39,341 nt of DNA, from the NCBI GenBank assembly GCA_004356015.1, contig SMYD01000077.1, positions 1-39,341 of the forward strand. The letters run 5' to 3'. Under the pieces are notes generated by a model. The model was given only the letters and a program-made list of their open reading frames with translations. It was not told the DNA's origin and made no database searches. Numbering within the stretch: position 1 is the stretch's first letter; every line of letters starts with the position of its first letter. The DNA is from Acidobacteriota bacterium (GTDB lineage Bacteria > Acidobacteriota > Polarisedimenticolia > SMYD01). This document shows positions 28,845-38,500 of this stretch, piece after piece. The position numbers and the translations under genes were made by a program.

Positions 28845-28915
28845 GTTGGGAGCTGCTGGCACCCCATGGCTTCCGACGCCGGCCACAGGACGACGCCGGC
28901 TGGATTCTCGACCGC

Positions 28916-29944
28916 TTACTTGACGATCCAGGTGTCCCCTGCGTTGAGGAGAGATTCTATGGTCCCCTCTCCCAATTTTTCCGTCACGCTGCGCACCTGC
29001 TCGTTGACCCCGTCCTCATAGGAATCGATGTCGATAGCTCTGAAAATGCCGATGGGCGTGGGGAACTTGGGCGCCACCATACGCGACAGCAGGAAGGCAT
29101 ACGCAGCCGGCCGGGTCTCATCATGCACCACAAGCTCATCTTCCGAGACCGAGCCATCAAGATCGACCACCTCCGGCAGGTACTTGCTCATGCGGATTCC
29201 CCGCTGGTGTTCCTTGCCATAGACCAGCGGCTTCCCCTGCTCCAGCACCACCTGATTGTCATCTCGGTTGGGCTTGTCGGTGATATTCGCGAAGGCGCGA
29301 TCGTTGAAGATGTTGCAGTTCTGCAGGATCTCCACGAAGGCGGTGCCCTTATGCGCGGCGGCGCGGGTCAGTACCTCTTTCATATGCTTCTGGTAGATGT
29401 CCACCGTGCGGGCCACGAAGGTGCATTCCGCACCCAGGGCCAGAGAGATCGGATTGAACGGGCGATCCACCGAGCCGAACGGCGAGGACTTGGTCTTCTT
29501 TCCTTTTTCCGAGGTCGGCGAATACTGTCCCTTGGTCAGGCCGTAGATTTGGTTGTTGAAGAGCAGGATCTTCAGGCCCACATTGCGGCGCATGGTGTGA
29601 ATGAAGTGGTTGCCCCCGATGGACAAAGCATCACCATCCCCGGTGATCACCCAGACGGAGAGATCCGGGTTGGCGACCTTCAGGCCTGTGGCGATGGCCG
29701 GGGCGCGTCCATGGATGCTATGGAATCCGTAGGTGTTCATGTAATACGGAAAGCGCGACGAACAACCTATGCCTGAGACCACGACAAACTTCTCTTTGGG
29801 AATCCCCAGGGTGGGGAAGACCTGCTGGACCGCATTGAGAATGGCATAATCCCCGCACCCCGGGCACCAGCGGACCTCCTGGTCGCTGACAAAGTCCTTT
29901 TTCTTCAGGGCTGGCGATTGCTGCATCTGGGCCGTCGTACTCAT
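28916..29944 (-). CDS. korB: 2-oxoacid:ferredoxin oxidoreductase subunit beta
   Basis: VRWCPGCGDYAILNAVQQVFPTLGIPKEKFVVVSGIGCSSRFPYYMNTYGFHSIHGRAPAIATGLKVANPDLSVWVITGDGDALSIGGNHFIHTMRRN. Confidence 0.95.
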   Translation of the reverse strand: MSTTAQMQQSPALKKKDFVSDQEVRWCPGCGDYAILNAVQQVFPTLGIPKEKFVVVSGIGCSSRFPYYMNTYGFHSIHGRAPAIATGLKVANPDLSVWVITGDGDALSIGGNHFIHTMRRNVGLKILLFNNQIYGLTKGQYSPTSEKGKKTKSSPFGSVDRPFNPISLALGAECTFVARTVDIYQKHMKEVLTRAAAHKGTAFVEILQNCNIFNDRAFANITDKPNRDDNQVVLEQGKPLVYGKEHQRGIRMSKYLPEVVDLDGSVSEDELVVHDETRPAAYAFLLSRMVAPKFPTPIGIFRAIDIDSYEDGVNEQVRSVTEKLGEGTIESLLNAGDTWIVK

Positions 29945-31803
29945 GATGTTCTCTCCAGAAGTTGGTTGATCTTGTTGAACATTTCCCGCTGGGAGAAAGG
30001 CCGGCCCTGAATTTTTGAGAGAGAGACGGTCTCTTTCAAATAGCTGGAACGCAGCATGCTGGCGAGTTGGCCGCAGTTCAACTCGGGGACCAGCACCTTC
30101 TCGAAGCGGGCGAGGATAGCGCCCAGATTACGCGGGAACGGGAACAGGTGTCGGATGTGAATGGCTGAGACATCCACTCCATCGGCGTGGCAGCGGCGCA
30201 CGGCGGAAATGATGGCACCATAGGTACTGCCCCAGCCAACCACCAGCAGTTTGCCGCTTTCGGGGCCCAGAATTTCAAGGTCGGGAATGTCCTGGGCTAC
30301 CCGCTGGATCTTTTCGGCCCGCAGTCTCACCATACGCTCGTGGTTCAGAGGGTCATAGCTGACGTTACCGTCTTCCTCATTTTTTTCCAGGCCACCGACC
30401 CGGTGTTCCAGGCCTGGTGTGCCAGGGATACCCCAGGGGCGGGCCAGGGTCCGCTTGTCCCGCAGGTAGGGCCGGAACGATTTGGCGTCGGTCCAGTAGC
30501 TTGTTTTTATGGACGGCAGTTCATCTACGGCGGGCAGCTTCCAGGGCTCGGCGCCATTGGCCAGGTACCCGTCGGAGAGGATCATGACCGGGGTCATATA
30601 TGCCAGGGCGATGCGCACGGCTTCGAAGGCTATGTTGAAACAGTCCGCCGGAGTGGCCGGAGCCAGGACGGGCAGGGGCGATTCCGAGTTGCGCCCGTAG
30701 ACGGCCTGGAAGAGGTCGGCCTGCTCCGTCTTGGTGGGGAGGCCGGTGGAAGGGCCACCCCGTTGGACATTGACAATGATCAGGGGCAGTTCCACCATGA
30801 TGGCCAGTCCGATGGCTTCCATCTTCAAAGCCACACCGGGGCCACTGGTGGTGGTGACACCCAGGGAGCCGCCGAAAGATGCGCCAATGGCCGCACAGAC
30901 ACCCGCGATTTCATCCTCGGCCTGGAAGGTTTCAATGTTGTAGTTCTTGTACCCCGCCAACTGGTGCAGAATGTCGCTTGCGGGGGTGATGGGGTAGCTG
31001 CCCAGGAAGAGCGGCAGGTTTGCCGTCTTGGCGGCGGCGACGAGCCCCAGGGAGAGGGCCTGGTTGCCTGAGACGTTGCGGTATTTTCCAGGGGGCAGTT
31101 TGGCCGCGGGAACCTTGTAGGTCTCGTGGAAGACCTCCGTGGCCTCGCAGTAAGCAACACCCGCCCGCAGGGCCATCTTGTTGGCCTCGATGAGGTCGTC
31201 CTTGCCGCGAAACTTCTGTTCCAGCCAGCGCTCGGTCACATCCGTGGGACGTTCGTAGAGGTAATACATCATGCCGAGTGCGAAGAAATTCTTGCACCGG
31301 TCCACCGCCCGGGTATCGAGTTTGCTCTCCCTCAGGGCCGCCCTGGTCAGGCGTGTCACATCGATGGCGAACAACCGGTAGCTATCCAGGGAGCCGTCCT
31401 CCAGGGGATTGCTGTCATAATGCGCTTTCTGCAGATCCCTTGGCGAAAACGAATCGGTATTGGCGACGATCACACCGTTGGGCTTGAGGCCCTCCAGATT
31501 GACCTTCAGGGCCGCCGGATTCATGGCCACCAGGACATCGGCCTGGTCGCCGGGCGTGAAAACCTGGTTGGACGAAAAGCGGATCTGGTAGCCGCTGACT
31601 CCGGGCAAGGTGCCAGCCGGCGCCCGGATCTCGGCCGGGAAGTCAGGCAACGTGGAGACGTCGTTGCCCATGGACACCGTGGTGCTGGTGAACTGGGAAC
31701 CCGTCAACTGCATCCCGTCCCCGGAGTCGCCGGCGAATCGAATCACGACGTCATCAAGTATCACTGAAGGACGCGGATTGGTGACAGTCTTCTGTTTCAT
31801 CAT
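29941..31803 (-). CDS. korA: 2-oxoacid:ferredoxin oxidoreductase subunit alpha (fused gamma + alpha domains)
   Basis: VIRFAGDSGDGMQLTGSQFT... N-terminal gamma domain; GNQALSLGLVAAAKTANLPLFLGSYPITPASDILHQLA...QAEDEIAGVCAAIGASFGGSLGVTTTSGPG. ATGA-type overlap with korB. Confidence 0.95.
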   Translation of the reverse strand: MMKQKTVTNPRPSVILDDVVIRFAGDSGDGMQLTGSQFTSTTVSMGNDVSTLPDFPAEIRAPAGTLPGVSGYQIRFSSNQVFTPGDQADVLVAMNPAALKVNLEGLKPNGVIVANTDSFSPRDLQKAHYDSNPLEDGSLDSYRLFAIDVTRLTRAALRESKLDTRAVDRCKNFFALGMMYYLYERPTDVTERWLEQKFRGKDDLIEANKMALRAGVAYCEATEVFHETYKVPAAKLPPGKYRNVSGNQALSLGLVAAAKTANLPLFLGSYPITPASDILHQLAGYKNYNIETFQAEDEIAGVCAAIGASFGGSLGVTTTSGPGVALKMEAIGLAIMVELPLIIVNVQRGGPSTGLPTKTEQADLFQAVYGRNSESPLPVLAPATPADCFNIAFEAVRIALAYMTPVMILSDGYLANGAEPWKLPAVDELPSIKTSYWTDAKSFRPYLRDKRTLARPWGIPGTPGLEHRVGGLEKNEEDGNVSYDPLNHERMVRLRAEKIQRVAQDIPDLEILGPESGKLLVVGWGSTYGAIISAVRRCHADGVDVSAIHIRHLFPFPRNLGAILARFEKVLVPELNCGQLASMLRSSYLKETVSLSKIQGRPFSQREMFNKINQLLERTS

Positions 31804-32075
31804 GGTGGCCAGGGAGACGCATACTCCGGCAGCAAGCCGGGACGCAGTCAGAATCGCGATAGCACCTGTTCAGGAACCTTGTTGGAACCTGCCTGGGCAT
31901 TGCGGGCGTTAAAGAACACCTTACAGGACGAAGACCGGAAAACCACGGGGGGAGCCGCCTCCCGTTTCCTTCTCCATCCGCGAAAAGAATACTGTGCGCA
32001 CTGAGGGAAGTCAAATCCTGCGCTGTGAAAAACATGGTAAACTTGCTCCCTCGGAGAGCCTAGAGGAGTCAAAAG

Positions 32076-32498
32076 ATGGCCAGCTATAATCGTGTCCTGC
32101 TCATCGGGAATCTGGGACGGGATCCTGAGTTGCGGTACACCCAGAATCAGACCGCGATCTGCAACCTGAATATCGCCACCAACGAGGTGTGGAACGACAA
32201 ATCAGGAAATCGCCAGGAAAAAACCGAGTGGCACCGGGTCGTGGTCTGGGGCAAGCAGGGGGAACAGGTTTCCAAGTACCTGCACAAGGGCAGCCAGGTT
32301 TTTGTGGAAGGCAGCCTGACCACCCGCTCCTGGGATGACGCCAAGACGGGCCAAAAACGGTACATGACCGAGATCCGGGCCCAGACGGTCCGTTTTCTGG
32401 ATCGCAAAGGCGAGGGCGCAGCACCCAGCCCCACGGACGGTGGCGCCCCCTTTGAGGGTGACGATCCCCAGTTTGCCGACGACGATATTCCGTTCTGA
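32076..32498 (+). CDS. ssb: Single-stranded DNA-binding protein
   Basis: MASYNRVLLIGNLGRDPELRYTQNQTAICNLNIATNEVWND...TEWHRVVVWGKQGEQVSKYLHKGSQVFVEG; acidic tail ADDDIPF. Confidence 0.98.
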   Translation: MASYNRVLLIGNLGRDPELRYTQNQTAICNLNIATNEVWNDKSGNRQEKTEWHRVVVWGKQGEQVSKYLHKGSQVFVEGSLTTRSWDDAKTGQKRYMTEIRAQTVRFLDRKGEGAAPSPTDGGAPFEGDDPQFADDDIPF

Positions 32499-32513
32499 GA
32501 GACCGGGACGGCT

Positions 32514-33260
32514 TCAGGACGAGGCGTTGGCAGGATTGCTGAGCCGTGCGACGGCCTGGGCAGCGTCACCTGCATAGATGGACTGGGGGTGTTCGATAGC
32601 CAGCCTGCGGTAGCTCTCCTGCGCCTCATCCAGCCGCCCGGAGGTCTCCTGGCCGCGCGCCAGTTCCATCAGAGCCGCGTCTGCCGGGAACAGGAGGCTG
32701 GGATTGTCCGCCAGATCATGGAGAATGGCAAGGCCTTCCTCGTTGCTCCCACTCTCCAGATTGGCTGCGGCCAGGGCCCGGCGAGCTGCGGGAAGCAGAT
32801 GGGATGTGGCATGCTCCTGCACAAAGTCCACCAGGGCGGTTTTGGCTTCTTCAACGCGGCCCATCCTCAGAAGGGTGGTGCCACGCAGAAATGCGGAATC
32901 CACCGCGGCCTTGGATGATGGGTAGGTGGCCAGCAGCTCCTCGAGTCCGGCCAGAACAGCTTCATTCCGCTCGCCGGTGCTGCCGAAGGTTGATTCTCCG
33001 GTCAGGGGCGGGAGTTGCCCGGGCGGCAGGATGGTTGCGGCCATGAGACTCATGGATTCACCAAGCATCACATCTGCTGCCCTGCCGCGGGCGCTGATGA
33101 TGGAGACCAGGACGACGGCAAGCAGCACGAAAGCAGCGGTGCCGGCAACGGCCATGGCCACGTTACGCCAGTTTTTCTCGACCCAGCCGACGGCCATCTC
33201 CACCTTACTGATGAACTCATCCTTCTGGGTCATTTCGTGCCGGGTGAGCCTCTTGTTCAT
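32514..33260 (-). CDS. TPR-like single-pass membrane protein (YfgM/ancillary SecYEG subunit-like)
   Basis: Single N-terminal TM (NVAMAVAGTAAFVLLAVVLVSII) followed by TPR-type repeats (LEELLATYPSSKAAVDSAFLRGTTLLRMGRVEEAKTAL). Confidence 0.7.
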   Translation of the reverse strand: MNKRLTRHEMTQKDEFISKVEMAVGWVEKNWRNVAMAVAGTAAFVLLAVVLVSIISARGRAADVMLGESMSLMAATILPPGQLPPLTGESTFGSTGERNEAVLAGLEELLATYPSSKAAVDSAFLRGTTLLRMGRVEEAKTALVDFVQEHATSHLLPAARRALAAANLESGSNEEGLAILHDLADNPSLLFPADAALMELARGQETSGRLDEAQESYRRLAIEHPQSIYAGDAAQAVARLSNPANASS

Positions 33261-33324
33261 CAGAATGTCTCCAGGGCGGCTTCAGGCCGTCGGTGAGAAT
33301 GGAAATCCTACGAGGGGATCTCGT

Positions 33325-34962
33325 GTGTGTCAACGGTTGTTGTGGGCCTGGCTGGTCACTTTCCTTCTGGCGAGCGAGATGGGCATGCCGGTGGCGGTCC
33401 CTCCCGGACCTTGCCAGGGCGGCCTGGACCCGGCGGGACTGGGAGAAGTGCAGGCCCGGACCCGGGCGCTGGCGCGTGGGCTGGGCCTGCCGGTGCCTCC
33501 CTGGGTTGAGATTGCGCCGGTTCCCGACAGCGCCGCGGGTGTGGCTTTCGGCCCGGTGATCCGTCTGCGGCCGGCGCCGGAACCGATCCTGCTGGCCACC
33601 TTATTTCACGAGGCGGGCCACTTCGGCCCGGGGCGGGCCCGCCCGGTGGAGGAGGCCGTGGCCGATCTCACCCGCCGGGCCCTGGTGGCGGAACTCTTGG
33701 CGCGGGAGCCGCGCCTGGCTCTGCCCCTGCTCGCGATCCTGATTCCTCCGGTTGCCGGCCTCTCTGCCGGAGACCGCGTGCCGTCCTCTCGGGGAACGCC
33801 TCCCGCCCGGGACCTGCCCCTCTACCGAGAGGCTTCGCTGCTGGCTGTGGCCCTCTGGGAGGCCGTCCCGCTGCCCGGGGATCGCAGCGAACCCGGCAGC
33901 CAGGCGTTGCGCCTGGCGCGGGCGGCAAGGCTGGGCCGCACTCTACCCTCGGCTGAAATCCTTGCCATGGCACCTCCCGGCGTGGACGGCCAGAGGGAAG
34001 CCATGCAGCGGTTCAGCACCGGACATGTGATTCCCCTTCTGCGTGCGGCTCTGCCTCTGGCGGGCCGGCACGCTCACCGGCTGGAACGGCTTCTCGACGC
34101 GGTGGACCATCCCGGAATGGAGAGCTCGTGGTTGGCCTGGGCGCGGACAACCCTGGCGGAAGATGATACCCAGCGCATTCTGGCCCATGATGTTCTCGCC
34201 CTCAGGGTCCCGGGCGAGGCGGGTGAGCTCCCCTACCTGGATGACTGGATAGGAATCGCCGACTCCCGGGAGGATCGCCTCTCCAGGGAAAGGGCGCTGG
34301 TCCGGCGGGGCAGTCTTTACGCGCGCATGGGAAGGACCGAGGCGGCAGCCGGGGACCTGATGGCGGTCCTCCTGGAGGGGCAGGATCTTTCCCTGGTGGC
34401 GGAGGCAGCCGTGCAACTGGCCCGATCCGGACATCTGACCCGGAAGAGCATGAGCGACCTGCTGGACTTCGCCCCGGCCCTGGCAGCGTGTGGTGCCACG
34501 GGCACCGCGGTGAAGGCCCTGGCCCTCCGGGAGGCAGGCTTTCACGAGGAAGCGCTGCTCATTTTTCCCCACGGCGGACTTCCCTCTCCCGACTGGGCGT
34601 ACAGTGCGGCCTGGGCCGAAACCCTGGCCGCCACCGGGCGGCATGCGGAGGCCGCAGCGCTGCTCCGCCAGAGGGCCGCGTCCTGGCGGCGGCTTCAGGG
34701 AGGGCGCCCGCCCGCCGCTGCGGCCCTCATGGCCGCTGTTTTCATCGAAAGGGGGGGAGAGCCCGGCCTGGCGGAAAGAGCGGCCCGGGAGATCGCGCGC
34801 ATCGACGGCTCACCCGACCTCCTGCTGGCGGAGGCCGCGAGGCGGTGGCAGCGCGATGGGAGCATCCGCAGGGCCCGGAGAGCCTGGCGCCGTCTCCTGC
34901 GCCGGGTGCCCGAGAGTGACCAGGCCGGGGCTGCCCGCCGGGCTCTCGCGGCCGGGCCCTAG
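33325..34962 (+). CDS. Putative secreted HExxH-motif (gluzincin-like) protein with alpha-helical repeats
   Basis: GTG start at 33325 preceded by GAGGGG (7-nt spacing); N-terminus (M)CQRLLWAWLVTFLLASEMGMPVA signal-like; LLATLFHEAGHFGPGRARPVEEAVADLTRRALVAELL. The ORF-track start at 32926 is antisense to the upstream gene and unlikely. Confidence 0.65.
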   Translation: MCQRLLWAWLVTFLLASEMGMPVAVPPGPCQGGLDPAGLGEVQARTRALARGLGLPVPPWVEIAPVPDSAAGVAFGPVIRLRPAPEPILLATLFHEAGHFGPGRARPVEEAVADLTRRALVAELLAREPRLALPLLAILIPPVAGLSAGDRVPSSRGTPPARDLPLYREASLLAVALWEAVPLPGDRSEPGSQALRLARAARLGRTLPSAEILAMAPPGVDGQREAMQRFSTGHVIPLLRAALPLAGRHAHRLERLLDAVDHPGMESSWLAWARTTLAEDDTQRILAHDVLALRVPGEAGELPYLDDWIGIADSREDRLSRERALVRRGSLYARMGRTEAAAGDLMAVLLEGQDLSLVAEAAVQLARSGHLTRKSMSDLLDFAPALAACGATGTAVKALALREAGFHEEALLIFPHGGLPSPDWAYSAAWAETLAATGRHAEAAALLRQRAASWRRLQGGRPPAAAALMAAVFIERGGEPGLAERAAREIARIDGSPDLLLAEAARRWQRDGSIRRARRAWRRLLRRVPESDQAGAARRALAAGP

Positions 34963-35930
34963 GATTCCTCTTCTGTGACCGCCTCGGTCAAGGGGCCGCC
35001 GCCCGCAGGACGGGCGAGAAAGCAGGCGCCCCCGATCATCAGGGCGGAGAGATAGTGCAGCCCGCGGGCCAGGAACACCGCGGCCAGAGCTTCCGGAGCC
35101 GCGGCCCCCGCGCCAACGAGAGGAATGATGGCCGCCGCCTCGGTGGTCCCGGCGCCTCCCGGCGTCCCCGAGAGAGTCCCGGCCAGCGAGCCCAGGGCCC
35201 AGGCTGCGGCTGCCGCCTGAAAACTGAACGGGACGCCGACGGCTCTCCCGGCGATCCACAGGACCACCACATTCAGCATCCAGACCACTGTCCCACCCCC
35301 TACCATGAGGAGATAGGTGACAGGCCGGCGGAGAACCTGGCGCGATGCCAGGGCTGCTCCGGTCATGGTGTCCCTGGCGCTGGGCATGCGCCGTTCCATG
35401 AAGGCTCCCAGGCGGGAGCGCAGGCCGGGATGAATGCACGCTCCGCCCAGAATGATGAGCAGGCCGCCCAGCAGCCACGGCATGAGTCCACGACCTTGCG
35501 CAGGCCCGCTCCCCACCATGGCCCACGGCAGACAGATGGCGCCCACCACCCCGCTGACCACGCTGTAGCCAAGCTGATCCACCAGAGTGCCGCCGTAAAA
35601 GGGCCCTGCGGCGCTGCGCGCGTGGCGCGCCGCCAGACGTGCCCGGATGATGCCGCCCAGCGGCCGCGCCGCCGGGACGACGGTATTGAGAAAAACGCTG
35701 ACCATGAGTGAGCGGAACGCGATGGTCCAGCGCAGGCTGACGACCTTCTGCACCATCCACTGCCAGCGCAGGGCCCACAAGCCATAGCGGACCAGATTGG
35801 CTCCCGCGGCCAGGGCCAGCAACAGGGGATCAGCCTGCACCAGGCGCACACCCAGTTCGCGCAGGCCGTCCAGGCCAAGGGCACGAATGAGAAGGGCCAC
35901 GGCCGCTGTCAGCACGGCCACCGAGATCAT
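34959..35930 (-). CDS. Lysylphosphatidylglycerol synthase TM region/UPF0104-like flippase-type membrane protein
   Basis: SLMVSVFLNTVVPAARPLGGIIRARLAARHARSAAGPFYGGTLVDQLGYSVV..., GSLAGTLSGTPGGAGTTEAAAI; multi-pass. Stop shares a CTAG with the convergent upstream gene. Confidence 0.8.
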   Translation of the reverse strand: MISVAVLTAAVALLIRALGLDGLRELGVRLVQADPLLLALAAGANLVRYGLWALRWQWMVQKVVSLRWTIAFRSLMVSVFLNTVVPAARPLGGIIRARLAARHARSAAGPFYGGTLVDQLGYSVVSGVVGAICLPWAMVGSGPAQGRGLMPWLLGGLLIILGGACIHPGLRSRLGAFMERRMPSARDTMTGAALASRQVLRRPVTYLLMVGGGTVVWMLNVVVLWIAGRAVGVPFSFQAAAAAWALGSLAGTLSGTPGGAGTTEAAAIIPLVGAGAAAPEALAAVFLARGLHYLSALMIGGACFLARPAGGGPLTEAVTEEES

Positions 35931-35971
35931 GGCACGCAGGCGACGCCTTCCCTTTCTTCGTGCCGGCGGCT

Positions 35972-37156
35972 TCAGGGTGCCCTCGGGTCTTCACGCTCGC
36001 TGTCGCCGACTCCGGTGATGAACGGTGGGTCAAGACCCGCTTCGCAGGCTCCTTCCTCCTGGGCGGTGAGGTAACAACGCATGAGCGTGCGCACCCGCGC
36101 CGCCCGGTCTTCCGGCAGGAAGCGGGGTTGAAACGGTTCCTTCGGCAGGTTGTCCACGGCCAGCGGCAGAATGCGGACCTGAGCCCTGGAACCCGGTCCC
36201 TCTCCTCCCGAAGCTCCTTCGCTCCAGGTCAATTCCAGGAGGGCCGCCTCCTTGCGCCGTGGGTTCCAGTTGCCTGCGAACATGAGATTGCCAAGGGAGT
36301 AGGCCACCCAGGCTCCCTCCATCTGCTCCAGTCCCTGGAGGGTGTGGGGGTGATGACCCACCAGCAGGTCCGCTCCGGCAGCCACTGCCGTTTCCGCCAC
36401 CTGCCGCTGATACGGCTCGATCAGGTTGCGGCTCTCCCGGCCGCCATGAAACACCACCACCAGCAGATCCACCCGCGTGCGCAGGGCGGTGACATCCTCC
36501 CGAATCCAGCGTAGAAGTGTCGGCAGATCCTTGTGGGTGCCGGCCACGCCGGGCCTCCCGGGGCCGGCATAGATGATCTCCGGTTCGATGGTGTGATCTC
36601 CCATGAACAGGTAACCCAGGAAGCCCACCCGGACACCGTTGCGCTCGAGGATCGCCGGACGCCGGGCCTCAGCCAGATCGCGGCCGGCGCCGAAGGCGGC
36701 GATGCCGGCCCGCAGAAGGGTCGCCCGCGTCTGGCTCAGACCCTCGGCAGAGTAATCGAAGGCATGATTGTTGGCCAGGCTGACGACATCCACGCCGGCG
36801 GACTGCAGCACGGCCACATCTTGCGGGTCAGCCTTGAAATTGAAGCTCTTTTCCACAGGCTTTCCCTGGGAGGTCAGAGTTCCCTCCAGGTTGACCAGGA
36901 AGAGATCTGCCGATCGGGTGATTGTTGCTATGCGGGCGAAGGGATAGGCTTCGATCTCTGCCCTACTCATACCCTTGGCCGTCAACTCATCCTGGAACTC
37001 AGAGAGATGGTAACCCAGGGTGACGTCGCCCCCTGCAAGAAGTACCAGGGATCTTTGCCGTTGATCAGCCGCCAGGACAGGTGCGGCCGCCGGGAAGGCA
37101 CCCAGGGCGAATACAAGGATGAGGACGGTGGCGCCCATGGCAGGATGATGTGGCAC
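35972..37156 (-). CDS. CapA family (poly-gamma-glutamate synthesis/capsule-type metallophosphatase-like) protein, secreted
   Basis: Signal peptide, then LLAGGDVTLG..., ADLFLVNLEGTLTSQG, VDVVSLANNHAFDYSAEGL, VVFHGGRE, GADLLVGHHPHTLQGLEQ. Confidence 0.92.
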   Translation of the reverse strand: MPHHPAMGATVLILVFALGAFPAAAPVLAADQRQRSLVLLAGGDVTLGYHLSEFQDELTAKGMSRAEIEAYPFARIATITRSADLFLVNLEGTLTSQGKPVEKSFNFKADPQDVAVLQSAGVDVVSLANNHAFDYSAEGLSQTRATLLRAGIAAFGAGRDLAEARRPAILERNGVRVGFLGYLFMGDHTIEPEIIYAGPGRPGVAGTHKDLPTLLRWIREDVTALRTRVDLLVVVFHGGRESRNLIEPYQRQVAETAVAAGADLLVGHHPHTLQGLEQMEGAWVAYSLGNLMFAGNWNPRRKEAALLELTWSEGASGGEGPGSRAQVRILPLAVDNLPKEPFQPRFLPEDRAARVRTLMRCYLTAQEEGACEAGLDPPFITGVGDSEREDPRAP

Positions 37157-37324
37157 GGATGGTCAGGCTAGGTAGGCGAGCAACACTCTGTCAAGCAGAT
37201 GCGGCCTCCCCTGGGGGGGGGTAGACGCCGGCCGCTGCAGGAGAGAACCTAAAGGGTGCCGGTTCGTACACTATGCAGAGCCGCTTCGCCGCGGCTGAAG
37301 GATACGTCTGTGAAAGGGCGCGGG

Positions 37325-38500
37325 ATGAGAACATCCAGGATCATGACATGCTTCGCCATGGGGATCTTCCTCGTTGCGATCTCCGGCTGCGCGGGTAGCG
37401 AAGGATCCGGCAAGCCTTCCGGCCCATCGGGAGCTCGCGCTGCGGGAGCAGGGAGGCACGGCGGTCCCGGCCCGCGTGGCGCTCCGGCCCGGCCGGCAAC
37501 GGCCGATGCGGTGGCCGTACGCGCGGCCCCGATCCGGCGTGAACCCCTCTCATCTCTCTACTCCACCAGCGCGACGCTGCGTGCGGACCGCCGGGCCACG
37601 ATCACGGCCCGTACCCACGGTGTCATTCGCAAGTTGTTGGTGGAGGAGGGAGACAAGGTTGTCGAGAGCCAGGAGATGGCCGCGCTGGAAAACGAAGAGC
37701 AGCGGATTGCCATGGCGCGGGCCGATACGATCAGAGATACCTTGATTCGGGATCTGGAACGCAGCCGCAGCCTGCATGAAAAAGGCCTGGTCAGCGATGA
37801 AGATTTCGAAGACGTACGGCGCCGGTTTCTAGATGCCGAGCAAGCCGCAGCCCTGGCCGAACTGGAATTCTCTCGGACCATGATCCGCGCACCGTTCGCC
37901 GGCGTCATCGTGCGGCGCTATCTGGATGTGGGCGCCACGGTGGCCGACGGCAGTGAGGTGTATGACCTGGCGGACCTCTCACCGCTGTATGCCGACGTGG
38001 AAGTCCCCGAGCGGCATGTGATCTCCCTGGTTCCCGGGCAGCATGTGCGCCTCACGGCCGATGCGCAGGACAAGGTCCTTCCTGCCGTCATCGAGCGGAT
38101 TGCGCCGGCGGTGAACCCTGCAACAGGCACCGTGAAGGTGACTCTGGCCATCGAGGGGAACACCAACGTCCGCCCGGGAGCATTCGTGCGCGTGGACATT
38201 GTCGTCGAGACCCACTCGGAGGCGCTTGTGGTGCCCAGGTTGGCCCTGGTGGCCGAGGGATCCCGCTGGTACCTGTTCCGTCTGGAGGATGACCAGACAG
38301 TGAGTCGCCTGGAAGTCGAGCTGGGATTCGAGGAGGGTGATCGCGTCGAGATTCTGCAGGCGGTGAGTGCGGATGAGACCCTCTCTCCCGGGACACAGGT
38401 CATCGTATCCGGTGCGCCGGCCCTCACCGATGGTGCGCCTGTCCATGTCGTTGCCGAGGCCACCGAGGAGAGTGACGGAGACAACGGTGCCGCTCGCTGA
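37325..38500 (+). CDS. RND efflux system membrane fusion protein (HlyD/AcrA family), putative lipoprotein
   Basis: MRTSRIMTCFAMGIFLVAISGC lipobox; ITARTHGVIRKLLVEEGDKVVESQEMAALENEE...EFSRTMIRAPFAGVIVRRYLDVGATV. Confidence 0.93.
   Translation: MRTSRIMTCFAMGIFLVAISGCAGSEGSGKPSGPSGARAAGAGRHGGPGPRGAPARPATADAVAVRAAPIRREPLSSLYSTSATLRADRRATITARTHGVIRKLLVEEGDKVVESQEMAALENEEQRIAMARADTIRDTLIRDLERSRSLHEKGLVSDEDFEDVRRRFLDAEQAAALAELEFSRTMIRAPFAGVIVRRYLDVGATVADGSEVYDLADLSPLYADVEVPERHVISLVPGQHVRLTADAQDKVLPAVIERIAPAVNPATGTVKVTLAIEGNTNVRPGAFVRVDIVVETHSEALVVPRLALVAEGSRWYLFRLEDDQTVSRLEVELGFEEGDRVEILQAVSADETLSPGTQVIVSGAPALTDGAPVHVVAEATEESDGDNGAAR

Noticed and set aside
32926-33324. N-terminal extension of the 678-aa plus-strand ORF
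   Set aside because: Lies antisense to the YfgM-like gene; the GTG at 33325 with a GAGGGG site and signal-like sequence is a better start.
37204-37212. G homopolymer run (and a similar G-rich run near 22640) as phase-variation tracts
   Set aside because: Short, intergenic or in a Pro/Gly-rich linker; no evidence of phase-variable frame.
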